NCBI GenBank assembly: GCA_007449985.2
Contig: VIIQ02000600.1
Span: 124,001-188,000 of the forward strand
DNA length: 64,000 nucleotides
Origin: Desmodesmus armatus
Taxonomy: Eukaryota; Chlorophyta; Chlorophyceae; Sphaeropleales; Scenedesmaceae
Direction of reading: 5' to 3'
Position numbers and translations under genes: made by a program. The first letter of the stretch is position 1; each line of letters opens with the position of its first letter. The notes under the pieces were generated by a model. The model did not search any database. It saw only the letters and a list, made by a program, of their open reading frames with translations, and was not told where the DNA came from. Shown in pieces: positions 24,104-36,336 of the stretch.

Positions 24104-26905
24104 CGCCTTGTCGCAGCAGCACAGTGAAGGACGTCGTTGCTCAACGTGTTGTGCAACTGTGTCCTGCATGGATATCAGGCGTCTGAGTATTGGTTGGTGG
24201 TGGTGCTGGTCACACAAGTAGTGCGGCTGCAGGCGTGCATCCTGCCATATGGCACTGCATGCTGTCAGCACTACACAAGTCTGCTGCCGGTGCTGGGGGA
24301 GGGTGGGGCAGTGTCTTAGACAAGTTGTTGGGTGCTCAAGCTGCTGACTTGGTGCACAAAGGGTTGCATAATCTTTTTGTTTGTATTGACCAGGTGGGGC
24401 GGACTCCCCTTTTCTTCTTCCTGTCGCATGGGCGGCATGAAACGGTTTTTTGTACGCATCTGCCGTGGTTATGTGCTGATGCTGGACGTGGGCTAAACCA
24501 AGTGCCACGATGCACACAACATGTGTGTTGATGCAGCATCAATGCTGGTGTTGGACTACAGCATGGCAATGTACGTATGTGACAGTGACTCACATTATGG
24601 TTACAGATCCCTTGAATATTGAGGCTGATCTGATTGTTGTTTCACATGAGCGTGCTGACGAATTGCAGCCTTCCCATAGGAGCAGTATCAAGGAAAGAGT
24701 GTCAGGCTCAGCCACAATCAGCAACTGCGCGCAGGTCACATCTGGGCTACAGCCTTGCACCAACGTCAAAGAGTTCAGTCAACATGCCCACTCCTAGATT
24801 GGCAATGCAGCAGCAGCTGTCAGGACAACAATGCGTGCAAGTTTAACATACAGATGCGTCAGCACAGCAACAAAACATACATGTCCCTATGAGCATCCAA
24901 TCTGCAAGTGTCTGCACACTTCATGCTTCTAGAAGACCTTACTGCACCATGCAGCAGCGATATGGCACACATAGTCCCATTCCAGAACCATTGCCTACTT
25001 ATCACCGTACACATAGCACAACATGCTTGCAGCATATGACAAGCTGCCGCCCATCAAGCACTTGTGATGCAACCACCCCATGTATTTGCTATTGGACAAA
25101 ATTGGCTAGCGCGTGCCTGCCGATCCATCAATACCAAAGGCTACCACACAAGGCAGACACAGGCACGCAGCAACACCCAAGCTTGACCAGAATGCCTTGT
25201 CAACACAGCCCCGTGCCACAGTCACAAGCCTTCCTGCAACACGCCAGCACGCTTCTGCAGACCAGCAGAGGGCTACAGGCATGAAGCATGTGCAAAAGAA
25301 TCCCACTGCAGCCCTGTGTGCACGCCCCGAGCTATGCAAAGCTCAAGCACACAGCTCCACATCCCACAGAGATAAGACCTGTGCGCACACTGTGCCAAGT
25401 CAGCCAATCAAGTGCTGTGCTGAGCAAGTGTCGCAAGAACAAGCACACTGCCTAATTCAGTGGGGCGACTGTGCCACACTAGGTGTCAGGGGCAGCAGTA
25501 GCAGCAACGTCCTGAAACAAGTCGCATGTTCGCGCGCTGCAAGCAAACTTGCAGGGCACAAGCTGCACAGCAGAAATGCAACAGAGGGACGCCTGAGGCG
25601 CATGCTGCACCTCCATGATGCGGCTATGCAGCCATGCCCATCCTGCAAACAACATGCCCTGCTGAGAGGCTGCTGCACCTGTTTGTCCTGATCCCTTGCA
25701 CCTCTTCACGCTGCAAAACGGAAGTGCAGGCCTACACTGCAATGGCACCCACCAACAGGCGTATCCAGAACACAACATAGGCAGGCCAGACATGCCAACT
25801 TGGCATGATGTCTATCCACGTCCATACACAGGATGGATGCCTGGAGAGGCAGCACACAAGGGGTATAACGCCAGCATGCAAGAAAGCATTATGCGCTGCA
25901 TTGCCTGTCTGCGGCTGTGAGCCCCAAGCCACAAGGACTACATCAGCCGTCGACTAACTTTGCAGGTGCCCAACCAGCGGGCAGGGCTGTACAGCATGCG
26001 GAACCAATTCTACAACAACAAAAATGCACTCCCATCAACACCTGCCATGGCCATGCAACAAGCTGTGCACAGATGGCCCACAAAAGCCTCGGATTTGCCC
26101 CCAAGAGCAGCTGTGAGCTGCCATAATGATGACTGATGCTTGCCCATGTGCACACACCAAAAAAAAGTACTACTTTAGTAGTACTAATGTCCTGCCTGTG
26201 CTCTGTGAATCTGCTGCAAAGGAATAACCTTCAATATTGTTTGGGAACACAACAGCGTCCACCTCATTCAAAAGCACGCCAAAAAAGCAGCTCCGCCCCG
26301 TCCTGCTGGAGCAGTGATGCAGCCCCAACGCAGACTGGCTGCATCAAGCGCTGGCAAGACCAACATGCTGCTAGGAATAGCTTCCCAATACTTGCTGGTC
26401 TCATAGCACCTGGCATCCTACGGTGCCACCAGCCCACCGCAGCCAGGACAAGCAACAATTTCAAGTATGGCAGCATGTGAGCACAGTGCCAGTCTGCACA
26501 TGCAGAAGGGCAATGCGATGCTCTCCGGCCGAATACACTGTGGCGCCTGCTGCATTCAAGGACCAGACGAACATCAAGAAGCCACTGCCAGTGAAGAAAG
26601 TACAGCATGCGCCTGCTGCAAGGTCTGCACATGGTGCGTGAGGCTGCCAGGACTGAAGCAAGCATGCCCCGTCCCACGTAGTGTTCAGTTCTGCAGCAGA
26701 ACAGCACATGCAGCAGCTTAGTGGGTATGGCTGCAACTGCACGGCTACACTGAGGCTGTCTCGGTCCAAAGGACTGTACCATGCTGGCGTTACAAGTATG
26801 ACACATCACTGCCTGGATGCAGGCAGCTTGTATGACACATCACTGGCTGGATACAGGCAGGTGTACTTGGTGCTGAAGCGTGTGCTGAGCATGCAGTGTG
26901 ATCAC
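24104..26905. other. convergent intergenic region with a composition flip near 24.65 kb
   Basis: From 24104 to about 24650 the plus strand is T/G-rich (3' side of LRR copy 1); from there to about 26450 it is A/C-rich, as downstream of a minus-strand gene. No coding region is supported. A perfect small hairpin, AGTACTACT-TT-AGTAGTACT, sits at 26166-26185 beside an A-run. Confidence 0.45.
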
Positions 26906-27200
26906 CTGTGCTGCCATAGTGTAGAGGGCCTTCAGGTGATCCAAACTGTGAGCGTCGCCATCCACTTTCAGGAGCTTAGCAAGTGCATCGTCCAGCTGCA
27001 TGAAAGGCTGATCTTCAAGGCACCCAAAGCTGCACAGTCCATAATGGTCTGTAAATAATGCAGCTTTGAGGCACACGGAAGCTGTCCAACGCCTGTCGCA
27101 ACTCACTTGTACCAGTTTGAATGTCCCTGGTGGGTGCGCTTGAGCTGAGCCAGGGAACTGCTGGGCTCCTCCCAGCGAGCGCTCCTTAATCTGCTTGTCA
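26906..27200 (-). pseudogene. broken duplicate of the kinase gene's first two exons
   Basis: Two minus-strand blocks match exons 1 and 2 of the kinase gene at 17.2-16.8 kb. The upper block (about 27190-27107, ending in a GTGAGT donor) reads ERSLGGAQQF and, in a second frame, LAQLKRTHQGHSNWYK, against ERCVGGSHQFLAQLRYTVKG in the intact gene; one extra base splits the frame. The lower block (27048-26906) reads QLDDALAKLL and HSLDHLKALYTMAAQ against RLEDAIQHF and DSLEDLQATYTLAKQ, and ends in a donor at the same place. The two blocks do not join in phase and no ATG like MADQEKF is present. No kinase sequence follows. Read as a truncated duplicate; a short expressed fragment is not excluded. Confidence 0.6.
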
Positions 27201-27201
27201 G

Positions 27202-27868
27202 GTCCAAGCTTTCGGTGAACCCACCTCCCAGAGATGTTTACTTGGTTGGCCCAGGGGTAGTAAGGGTAGTAAGTACCCTTACTACCCCTGGGTTGGCCAT
27301 GTCAAGAATGCAGAGTTGACATGTGCAGGAAGCAGAAAATCTTATCAGATCTCAAATCTGATCAGACGCCGCCTGGTGTGGCTTGCACCAACGATGTTTA
27401 CGCCTTGATTCCACCCGGCACCCTTCATAACTTGCTGGATAAATAACCGACCGTGTGCCCTTGCCTTTATTACACAATGCCCAGTCTGGCTGGTGTGACC
27501 TTTCAAATTCTGAGCAACAGTTTGCAGACAGGCTGTGGGCTGTGGCCTGGGCTGTTTTGCAAGATACATACACAAGCATGGAACCTGGCTGAGTTGTCCA
27601 ATATCACTTCCAGTCAGAGATGTTGGAGATGGAGAACTCATGAATGCATGGTTCCACGTGGTTGCGTGCACAGTCAGTTCCAAACGTGTTGTTGAAAGGA
27701 TTTCGTTTACCCTGCCACGAGTGTCAAGCTGTATTCTCGCCCATCAGGCCCAGCGTTGTCTCTTTCACCCCTTGGGGTCGACCCAGGACGTCCTTGGGAC
27801 TGCAGAGTGCCCAGGACTACTTGCTGTACTGCAGCTAGCGCACCTAGTGAGCAGGACGAGCATTCAGC
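27202..27868 (+). promoter_or_regulatory. shared 5' region between the kinase-head duplicate and LRR copy 2
   Basis: Lies head to head between the minus-strand duplicate and plus-strand LRR copy 2. It holds an 18-bp perfect hairpin (separate entry). No exon is recognised; the open frames covering 27.4-27.9 kb overlap the LRR start in other frames. Confidence 0.35.
27251..27291. repeat. perfect 18-bp stem hairpin
   Basis: CCAGGGGTAGTAAGGGTA (27251-27268), loop GTAAG, and its exact reverse complement (27274-27291). Both sides carry TTGGCC nearby, in direct rather than inverted orientation. It could be the remnant of a foldback element; no target-site duplication is evident. Confidence 0.9.
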
Positions 27869-29775
27869 ATGGCTTCCGGACAGTCAGCATTGCCCCTGCT
27901 GCAGCTGCCAGACCCATGTCTGCTGGCAGTGCTGCGCTGCTGTGCAGATGACCCGCGCAGCCTATTCAGTGCTGCCAGGGCGCACAGCAGGCTGCATCAG
28001 GCATCCTCGATTGCATTGAGGAATGTCACACTGATCACATTAGAGCAGCAGCGGCTGGATAGTCTGCTGCTGTTCCTGCAAGAACGTGGCCAACACGTCG
28101 ACAGCATCAGGGTGAAGAGTTGTGAAGAACTTGACTGCACCTACGGGAACACTCGTGTCACCCTTGATCAGCTGCCGACGAACCTCAACAAGCTCAGCAG
28201 ACTGGTATGCAAGGAGGTGCAGCTGCAGCTTCTGCCTGGTGGCGGCAACCAGGGTGTGCTGGGAGCTGCTGTGGCCCCTCTCAAGCACCTGAAGCTGGTG
28301 TGCTGCGCGCTGCTGGATGACGTTGATGGACTGTCAGCAGCATTGGCCCTGCTCCCTGACCTGGAGCACCTCACGATCGCATTCAGCTGGGACCGCTACG
28401 GCGACACCAGCCTAACGATCCCTTGCAGCATGCTGTTGCGCCTGCAGCAGCTGACACGTCTGCAACTTGAGGAGGTGTGGCTGCACGGCCCCCAGGGCCC
28501 CCATGATCGCGCCACCGCTGACCTGCAGCACCTCACAGCACTGACGAGGCTGGTGGACCTGCGGCTGGGCCCACAACAGCAGACCACCGTCGGTGCCAGC
28601 ACGTTATCAGGCGCACAGGGTCTCACAAGCTTGATGCTGACAGGAGTCAACATATGTGAGGGCAGACTCTGGTTCGAGCCAGGTGCCCTGGCAGGCAAGA
28701 ACCAGCTGCAGCGCCTGCACCTGTACGAATGTGATGTGGCTGCAGTTGCAGAGCTGTTGTCGCAGCTCAGCAGGCAGCAGGAGCTGCAGCAGCTGACCAG
28801 CTTGTCAATTGGGCAGAGCGTGCATTTGGGAGGTCTACTCCCACCAGCATCAGCCTACTCAGCCCTGACAGCCAGCAGCAGGTTGTAGCACCTAGATGTC
28901 AGCGGGTCACGTATGCCAGCAGGCGTGTGGCAGCACATCTTCCCTGCCGGCAGGCAGCTGCCGCACTTGCGGTCACTGGGGGTTGCTGGTGTAAAGCACC
29001 CCGAGACAGGACCGGCAGTGGCCCCTGAGGGCACCCGCCTTGTCAGCTGCTGCCAGCGCTGCGGTCGCTTTACATAAACGGGCTGCTGTACACGTCAGAG
29101 GGTATGGCTGGACTGCAGGGATTGAGCAGCTTGTCCAAGCTGCAGCTGCAGCCTGCCGCTGGCTCTGCAGAGGGGTTGGAGGAGGTGCGCCAGCTGACAG
29201 GGCTGCAGCATTTGGAGTTGTACGCGCTCCCTGATGCCACAGAGGGTGTGCTGCTGCAGCTGACCCAACTGCTGCAGCTGACCTTGCTTCGCGGTCAGGG
29301 CATGATTGATGGTGATAAGGAATACTTCTACTGGTCGGCCGAGGTGCGTGAGGATGGTATTAGTGAGTTTGTTGCTGCTGGAATGTTTGCCTGCCCAGCA
29401 GTAGCTCTTGCACAGTTGGACGACAGGGGCCTGAGTTCAACAGGCCCTTGCAGCTGCCAGGAGACTTTCTCTGTGGCGTGGTGAAGTGACAAACTGTAAA
29501 TTACAAGCCTGGTTGGCTGCGGACGGTATGGCGCATGGTGCATGTGATTGTGCTTTCTTTTGCTGAGGTTGTCATGCATGGCTGCTCATGTCTGCCGTTT
29601 CCTGCTCTACCGCTGCTGGTGCTGCTTGCTGATGGTATTGTCTGTTGTACACTACATGCATGCTGATGTGCAGGCTCCTGGAGCTGAACCTGTGTGGCGC
29701 CAAGTGCTGCAACGCCTCCTGCGTCACAGCAACCCCGCAGTAGCACAGCAGGCAGCTGCAGGACTGGTGGAGTGA
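27869..29775 (+). pseudogene. F-box-like/leucine-rich-repeat protein, copy 2 (stop codon plus frame break)
   Basis: Same architecture as copy 1: exon 1 27869-29343 (MASGQSALPLLQLPDPCLLA), exon 2 29674-29775 (APGAEPVWRQVLQRLL, Ala-rich end). Repeats include LTRLQLEEVWLHG, LTSLMLTGVNI and LQRLHLYEC. A TAG at 28886-28888 sits where copy 3 has CAG (SKLQHLG) and copy 1 has CAT, so it is a substitution. Reading continues after it (HLDVSGSRMPAGVWQHIF) until about 29043, where the frame moves by one base as if one were missing, resuming with QLLPALRSLYINGLLY. Splice sites and last exon are intact. Either a recent pseudogene or a gene with sequence errors; the stop favours the former. Confidence 0.7.
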
Positions 29776-31340
29776 TGGCATGTAGGGAGAGTGCAGTGCA
29801 GGTCTGAGCGCTGAACAATTGTGTCCTGCAGGATAGTGTCGGTTGGCACCGCTGTTGGTGACACTGGTCACAACAAGCAGTGAAGCTTTTGGCGTGCCAT
29901 GCGGCACTGCATGAGGTCACAGTACGGTGCTGCTCATGATGCGTGCAGTCGCCTTTTTGTGTGTCATGATGGCATGTGCTCCTGTTGTAGCGTTATTGTG
30001 CACAGTGGGTGGGCGCAGCCACTGTGAGCGGGATGCATGTTTGGCACAGTGCATGTGGTAGAGCATCGCAAGCTTGTGTTGACCAGAGGTCGGCCAATTC
30101 AGGACGAGTGCAAGTCAGCACTGGGCACTGTAGCTTGCCCCTTCCTGCCGCAGAGTTGTAGGCAGTGATTTGCCAAGCTGCCGTGGCCTTGTGTTTCGAA
30201 ATATGGTGGACGCTGGGTCTGAGGGGAGGTTTGTGCACGTTGATGCACGAAGCGGTTCCATATGGAACCGTTGCTGCATGTCTGTATAGACCGTCTACAT
30301 CAGAGTTTGCTGTTTGAAATATGTGCATGCCCCACAATTCCGTTTGGGTGCATTTGTTGACCAACCACTGTAGCGTTCTCCTGAACATGTGTGCTGATCA
30401 TCATGCTTGAAGCACTGCTGCACTGGTTTGGTAACAGTGGTGACAAATAGTTGTCAGACATGTACTTGTAAGAGTGTTCCCTTCTCAGGGCTGCAACATT
30501 CCAACTGTTGGGGGATGCTGACGTCAGCAGTCGGCTGCCATGCTTGGTATCAGCGCACTGACGATTGGTAGCTCAGTTGAAGGCCTCATCAATGCTTTAT
30601 AAAGCAAAACCTGTTGTGATCACAAGCCAAATCTGCATGGGCCATATGGGTGCATGCATGCACCTGAAAGAATGGAGAGCATCAAGATGCTCAGAAAGGC
30701 TGCATCAACACACTATATCATCATTACAAGGCGCCCACCTGTAGGTTTTCACTCCCAAGCCAGCCGCTGGCAATGCATCCTTTTGCCACTGGGCCCAGTG
30801 GCACTTATCCTTGTACAAACCAACACACGCCCTGGAATGCCTGTCATGACACCGTGTCAAGTTGGCGACTCTAAGTAGGTTGTGACGTGTTGGGGCTGTG
30901 CTGCCAAGTGTAGCACGGCATGTTGCTCCAGCAAAATAGCATGCAGGGCCATGACTGATGCTGTGCAACAAGCGCTTGCAAAACAGCCTCTTCTGTATGT
31001 GCACTTGACTGAGACTGGCTGGCATGCGCCTGCCGATCCATGAGATCAAGGGCAACCAGAGCCAGCGCTCGTCCCAGCCCCAGCTGCCCACATGCAATTC
31101 GCCTCGATGGTACGCGGACTACTTGCAATCCAGACACCGTTGTCAATGCCCTGCTCTGTGATGCTTTCGTTGCTTGTTCAGCAACAGTGTTTTGATACCA
31201 ACCCCACAACGATTGGTGAACAACCCTGATCTCATGAATGTGTGCACTGCCATGCACAAGCACCTTGCAACAGCCCAGGTGCACACATATAATGAGAGCC
31301 CAGTGGTGTGGCACCTCAATGAGCCTTGCCGACACAACAC
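29776..31340. other. convergent intergenic region
   Basis: T/G-rich on the plus strand to about 30.6 kb (3' side of LRR copy 2), then A/C-rich (3' side of the minus-strand gene ending at 31341). A TGTAA at 30467-30471, about 690 bases past the LRR stop, is a possible polyadenylation signal. No gene seen. Confidence 0.4.
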
Positions 31341-32212
31341 TCACTCCCCGACGATCATTGCCCAGATGCCAACCAAAATCCCCCACAGCCCTGAGGAGCT
31401 CTCCTCATCACCACCTGCAGCCCCGCCAATGCCGCCCGCCACATCATCCCATTTGAAGCTCTCTGCATCATCACCAAACCCGCCGGTGCTGCCCTGCGCG
31501 CCAAAGCCGCTGCTGAACCCTGCATCTGATGGTTCGCTGAACCCTGGTGGGGGCTCCATGGTGCTGGCGGCACCCCCAGCTTCTGTGGCAGCGCCAGCCT
31601 CAGCTCCTGTACAGTCCAGCAACCAGGCGGCAGGTCAGAGCAGCGGCGGCCAAGGCAGCAGCATTGAGTGAATGCTTGTACAATGCACCCGAGGCTAGTT
31701 GCAACAACTTGCATTTTGAGCTGCTACAGCACATGCAGCGCCTGCGCATGGCACCCTTGCGCTGAAACGTCAGAGCAGCAGGGGCTTGACGATACAAGCA
31801 AAAGACCCTTCTAACCTGTGGCTGGTGCCAAGCGCACCGTACTGCCCCTTACATGCACAGTGTGCCTAGCTGCTGCGCATGTCTTCCTGCTTGATGGGTC
31901 CTCCTACACCGCGGCAAGGATCGATCCCCCCATGTCAACCTGCAAACCCCACCCTGCCGCCTTGAATAACCGGCCCACCACATGCCATCCTGCCAAACAC
32001 AGTCCACCCAGCCTCGGCAAGGCCGCACCTGCTGCTCCTGCAGCAGCTCCCCCTGCTGCGCCTTCTGCCCCTCCTGCTGCTGCACCCCCTGCACCCCCAC
32101 CCCCTGGGAGGGGCATGAAGATGGGTGGTGACAGTAGCCCACTGGTCCTGCTGTGGGGACTGAAGAAGTTGTAGTCAACTGCAGCAGCAACAGTGGCAGT
32201 CCGACACACCAT
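31341..32212 (-). CDS. 149-aa Gly/Ala-rich protein with C-terminal hydrophobic segment
   Basis: Two exons: 32212-32029 and 31606-31341, joined by a GT-AG intron in matching phase (1). The start MVCRTATVAAAVDYNFFSPH is followed by RTSGLLSPPIFMPLPGGGG and a Gly/Ala-rich run. Exon 2 begins AEAGAATEAGG, has an acidic, aromatic middle (GFGDDAESFKWDDVAGG) and ends with a hydrophobic GLWGILVGIWAMIVGE and stop. This could be a membrane-anchored or plastid-lumen-type small protein, but I do not recognise the family. It lies about 530 bases downstream of the scramblase gene, in the same direction. Confidence 0.55.
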
Positions 32213-32742
32213 CACAGGTTGTGAGGGGCAGTGGCGGCAAAATTAGTCAAACGGCACTGAGAGGTTGACTACACACGCTTGACTTGCTGAAGGTGTCAAC
32301 ACCCCATGAAAGCTGGTGCAAGACTGGTGCTCAACATGCAATGTTGCCCGTCACCGACGATGTATGAGTGACTTATACTGGCAAGCAGCAGAAGCTGGCT
32401 GAGGGGTTTGTCACCAGGAGCAGTGCTGAGTATGAGGAAAGATGCAACAACGCGCAGCTGACAGCTCTGCATGACTTGCAGTGTCTGCTTAGCAACATCG
32501 CCGGCCAATGCCCACCACGTCACCTACCTGATATGGCTGCTGCCAGTGCAATCATGCGCTCATCCAGAGGCAATGGGTGGGTCACAACCTGCACACCACA
32601 GCAAGTGAATGACTGAGATGTACTCAATTGGCAGGGCTACTACGTTGCCCAGTTGCAACCTTAGCGCTTGCAGTAGTCTTGCGCCATATCTCCCCTCTGC
32701 GCCCCCGCCACACATAACAGCTGCTTGAACGGTGCTGTCGCC
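32213..32742. other. spacer between scramblase gene and 149-aa gene
   Basis: Would contain the scramblase 3' UTR and the promoter of the downstream small gene. No coding signal or promoter element was recognised. Confidence 0.35.
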
Positions 32743-35320
32743 TCACACGAATGCCATGCTGTTGCGCACTTTACCCACCAGTTGGTTTCCAGTGACGCTG
32801 GGAATGACTGCCACTTCCGTCCGCAGCTGCGCCAGCGGTGTGACATGCACGTCGGCCTGGCCGCTGCGTATGGCGAGCGTCTTCTCCGCCATTGCTGCTG
32901 CTGTGGTGGGCTTGTAGCCAAAGTGCACCACATACTTGCCGGCATCGGTGAAGATCTCCTTGGCAAAACCCAGGAAGTTCCTGCGCAGGAAGAGCAGAGT
33001 CGATGGCGCATGGGCTATCAGTGTGATGGCCTGCCATTGCTACAACAGTAGGCCAATGTCATTCATAAACAGATATCTGACACACTGCGTCCGCCCATTT
33101 ACACCAGTGGCCTTCTGTGCTATTCAGCAAAGCCTAAGCATGCCCCAGCAGATTACATACAACAGAGTGCTGGAGAAAGGGAGCCCAAAACATTGACCAG
33201 CTGTTCGCTGTGTCTATGACTGTTGGAGCAGCAAGCACCTGTGTGAGTTCACGTCACTCTTTGGGAGATGGTTGCACGTCACAGGAGCAGCCACCTGCGC
33301 ACCTGTCTATCAGTGCCAGTGTGTTGCCGCTGCCGTCCTTCAGTTCGAACTCCCAGGCCAGCAAGCCACCATCAATGGCTGCAAACTGGCGCTTGCCCAT
33401 GAAGAGGTCGTACTTGCGGCGCCACAAGTGCCAGCGCTGACGCACTTCCCCTATCACATCACCCTGCACAGCACAAGAGGGTCAGGGACGGGCGTTATTC
33501 CCGGCCTATACGTTGCTATACATGTGTGCTGTGTTGCCTGCCGAGGGTTCTGGTTTCCAGGCAGGATCCATGTGCATGCGCAAGGAGCTCACACCAGCGC
33601 GCAAGCGCACCTCACCAACCATCTGATCCTGCACATGTGCATGTGACTGCGACTCTCTGTAGGCATGACTGTTGGGCTGTTGTGAGTGGTTTCCCTACTG
33701 CTGCCCACATCCACTCCACTGCACTCACCTGTGGGTCCTCTATGTACATGTAGCTGTTAATGAGGTAGGCTGGCCGCCTCACGCGAAACAACACCTGGCT
33801 GCCTGCAGCACAGGCCAGCACAGCACACCACAGCACGGCGCAGCGCAGCTTGTGACTGAACAGACAGTGCGATGGTGCACGAATGATGATGCGCCATGCC
33901 AGACTGCAGCTGCACCTCGCTCACCCAGCCTGACGGACTGGCGGGGATACAACACATGGATGCATCAGCTAGGCCTGCTGATGCCCTACATCATTGCCAC
34001 ACCGGCCCTGTTGTTTTCAAGCTGCGTGCTGCCTCACCGTCAGCGCTCAGCACTGTAGATGTGAAGCTTCGCCGTGTGCGCAGCACCTGCCGCTGGATCT
34101 CATTGCCTATGCCGCTGATCTCCTCTGCTATCAACGCCACCTGCAGGTATGGAGCAGATGGTAGACAGCAGCACAGGCAGCAGCAGAAGCAGCCCGTCAG
34201 CATGCCACATGCAACCAGCCTGGTTCCGTCCTGGCTCTGCATAGCAGACAGTCCCTCAACCGTGCCGCATTGAGGGGACGCCTGTCACTCCCTCCGCCAC
34301 CTTCCCCCCACCCTCCTTCACTGTTCCACCTGCTGCTTGACAGGACTGAGTCCCCTCTTATCCCACCCCAGCCAAGTTCAAGTGGGCACTTCTCGACGTG
34401 CTCATTCTAATCTTCCCCTTCATCACCCCCCACCCAGTCACTCACTGCAGTGCCATCTTGGTCGTACACTGTGTACTTTGTCGCCTGCTCAAAGCCCAGG
34501 ATAAGTGTGCCCCTGCGTCACGCACCAGCGATGTTTGCCCCAGGAGGGTACAGCACCATACCGCATCAAGAAGATGGGGGTAAGACAAAGATAGTGTCCT
34601 TGTGTGAATCAGATCCCTTGAAAATCATTCAACCAGGGGCTACTCAGCCTATCATTAGGTGATGACACATTTGACAATGTCTCAAACCTGCAGAGCTGTT
34701 ACACCAGAGAGGGAAAAAGCTGCAGGGCTGCTACAGTAAGCTTGGTAGCGCTTGGGCAGCACCCATTGCACAAAAGATAGGCACCAACTCGAGACCTTGT
34801 ATGCAATGCTACAGCACTGCTCTACAACAGTACCCGAGAACCCACATGTTTCGAAGGACACCCCGCTCACCACTCAATTGAACGTGTCACAACCAGCGCC
34901 GGGTGGTTGAACACTGCCGCTACCTGCAGCATTGAAAACACTGAACTGGCTTGCGAATGACATCAAGTCATGTGATGACTGCCTTGGAAAGTGGACAAGG
35001 AACTCCCCAAAGTGCAGGGCCGGTGTGGTATGTCAGCGGAGAGGATGTACCAGAGACATGCATGGTACATGCATGCATGCATGTGTGACTGCCGCCTGGC
35101 ACGCTCCTCACGCCGTCTGCTGGGCACAATAGCACAGCTCTGCGGCATGTGATGCCACCTGGGCACACGTGTGGGTTTCAGTGGTCTGAACCACTAGGAC
35201 CAGAGTGATGAAACTTTGCAAGTGCCTCCCGCCCCAGGCAAGCTCTCACCTGTACATCTGCTGGAGGGGACTCTTGGGGGACAACAGCAACACTGCTGCC
35301 CGCATGATCCTGTAGCTCCG

Positions 35321-35351
<31 letters not shown>

Positions 35352-35537
35352 AATGTTGCTTGCCTCTGCTCCCAAAGCCGCTGCTTCTGCTGCTTTCCGC
35401 CGCTGCAGTGCCTCCTGCTCCCGCGCTCGCCGCTGCTGTGCTGCAATCAGCCGCTGCCTCGACACCTCGCTGTCGACTGAGTACGGCCGCAGCTGCAGCT
35501 GCTGCAGCCGCGGGTGCTGCTGTGGGTGAAGCTGCAA
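32743..35537 (-). CDS. phospholipid scramblase family protein (AIM25/PLSCR-like), probably mitochondrial
   Basis: Seven exons, all GT-AG with consistent phases: 35537-35250, 34923-34871, 34512-34446, 34140-34038, 33802-33729, 33463-33303, 32980-32743 (about 327 residues). Scramblase-family blocks in order: HPALVVTRSIEW, GTLILGFEQATKYTVYDQDG, GNEIQRQVLRTRRSF, RPAYLINSYMYI, EVRQRWHLWRRKYDLFM, FAAIDGGLLAWEFELKDGSG, RNFLGFAKEIFTDAGKYVVH. The family moves lipids between leaflets or binds membranes; fungal and plant members are mitochondrial. The N-terminal exon is Gln/Arg-rich with RPYS, a fit to the R-3 mitochondrial cleavage motif. The start is uncertain: the frame at 35537 opens with TTG right after a TTTGCAG-like acceptor, so another 5' exon is likely. 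Confidence 0.85.
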
Positions 35538-36336
35538 AGCTCTATGAGGCTGCTGCGTCAGTGCTGGTGTGGTATGCTGCTGCCTGGGGTGCTTTTGAGG
35601 CCAGCAGGGGCCCTGGGCAGCCTGTCAGAAGGGCAGCACAGGGCGGCAGCTTGCGGACACAGTGCGCAGGCAGCGCTGGTCTGCCAATTGCTTTGTTTCA
35701 ATTCAACAAGCTACCCGCACGTTCATGAATATCATGTGTTGTGCTTCAAGTACGGTATACTGCAGGGTGGCCTGCTTACTTGTGAGTGAAGGGTGCATTG
35801 CCTCTGCTGGCGCCAGGCTGGCCACTGCTGTAGGTGCTCCTGCAGTGCTCCAGGGTTGTGAGACAAAGCATGTTGTATGGCACCACCATAGGTCTGAGCG
35901 AAAGCAGCTGTACGAGACAGGCTGGTGACACAGAGACCTGTGATCTGCTGCATCTGGTTTACTTCTTGCTTGTGTGATGTTCAGCTCATCTGGATTGCGA
36001 AGCTTGCTGAGATGCTGCAGTTAGAGGTCTGAATGTATGGTTCGTGGCAAATGCTGCGTTCAGTAGGACGTTACGTGATCTTGGTAGTGAGGTCAGCAAC
36101 TGCCGCGCACATGCCGCATCATAGGAAGGTGTACCTATATTTCGATCGCCTGATGGAAGCTGAGGTCGGTGCTGCGGGTGTTGTAGAATTTACCTTACGC
36201 TGCCACCACAAACACCAGAACCATCTGCTGTCGGGACATCTCACTTCGCAGCGTTGTCGATCAATCCCAGCACCACCCTTTTTTGTTCCCCTGCACCTTC
36301 CCACCCACATCTATTGCGGAAAGCGGCAGCGGCAGC
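35538..36336. promoter_or_regulatory. shared upstream region of scramblase (-) and carrier (+)
   Basis: About 800 bases between two divergent genes. It may hold a further scramblase 5' exon. The carrier frame is open upstream to 36283, so its start could be earlier than 36337. No core promoter element was recognised. Confidence 0.4.

Noticed and set aside
25113..25691. 192-codon plus-strand open frame
   Set aside because: Lies in the A/C-rich non-coding stretch; no motif, and composition matches 3' flank of a minus-strand unit.
26264..26809. 181-codon minus-strand open frame after the kinase-head duplicate
   Set aside because: Cys/His/Arg/Trp-rich without domain pattern and not joined in phase to the duplicate's exons; probably non-coding tail.
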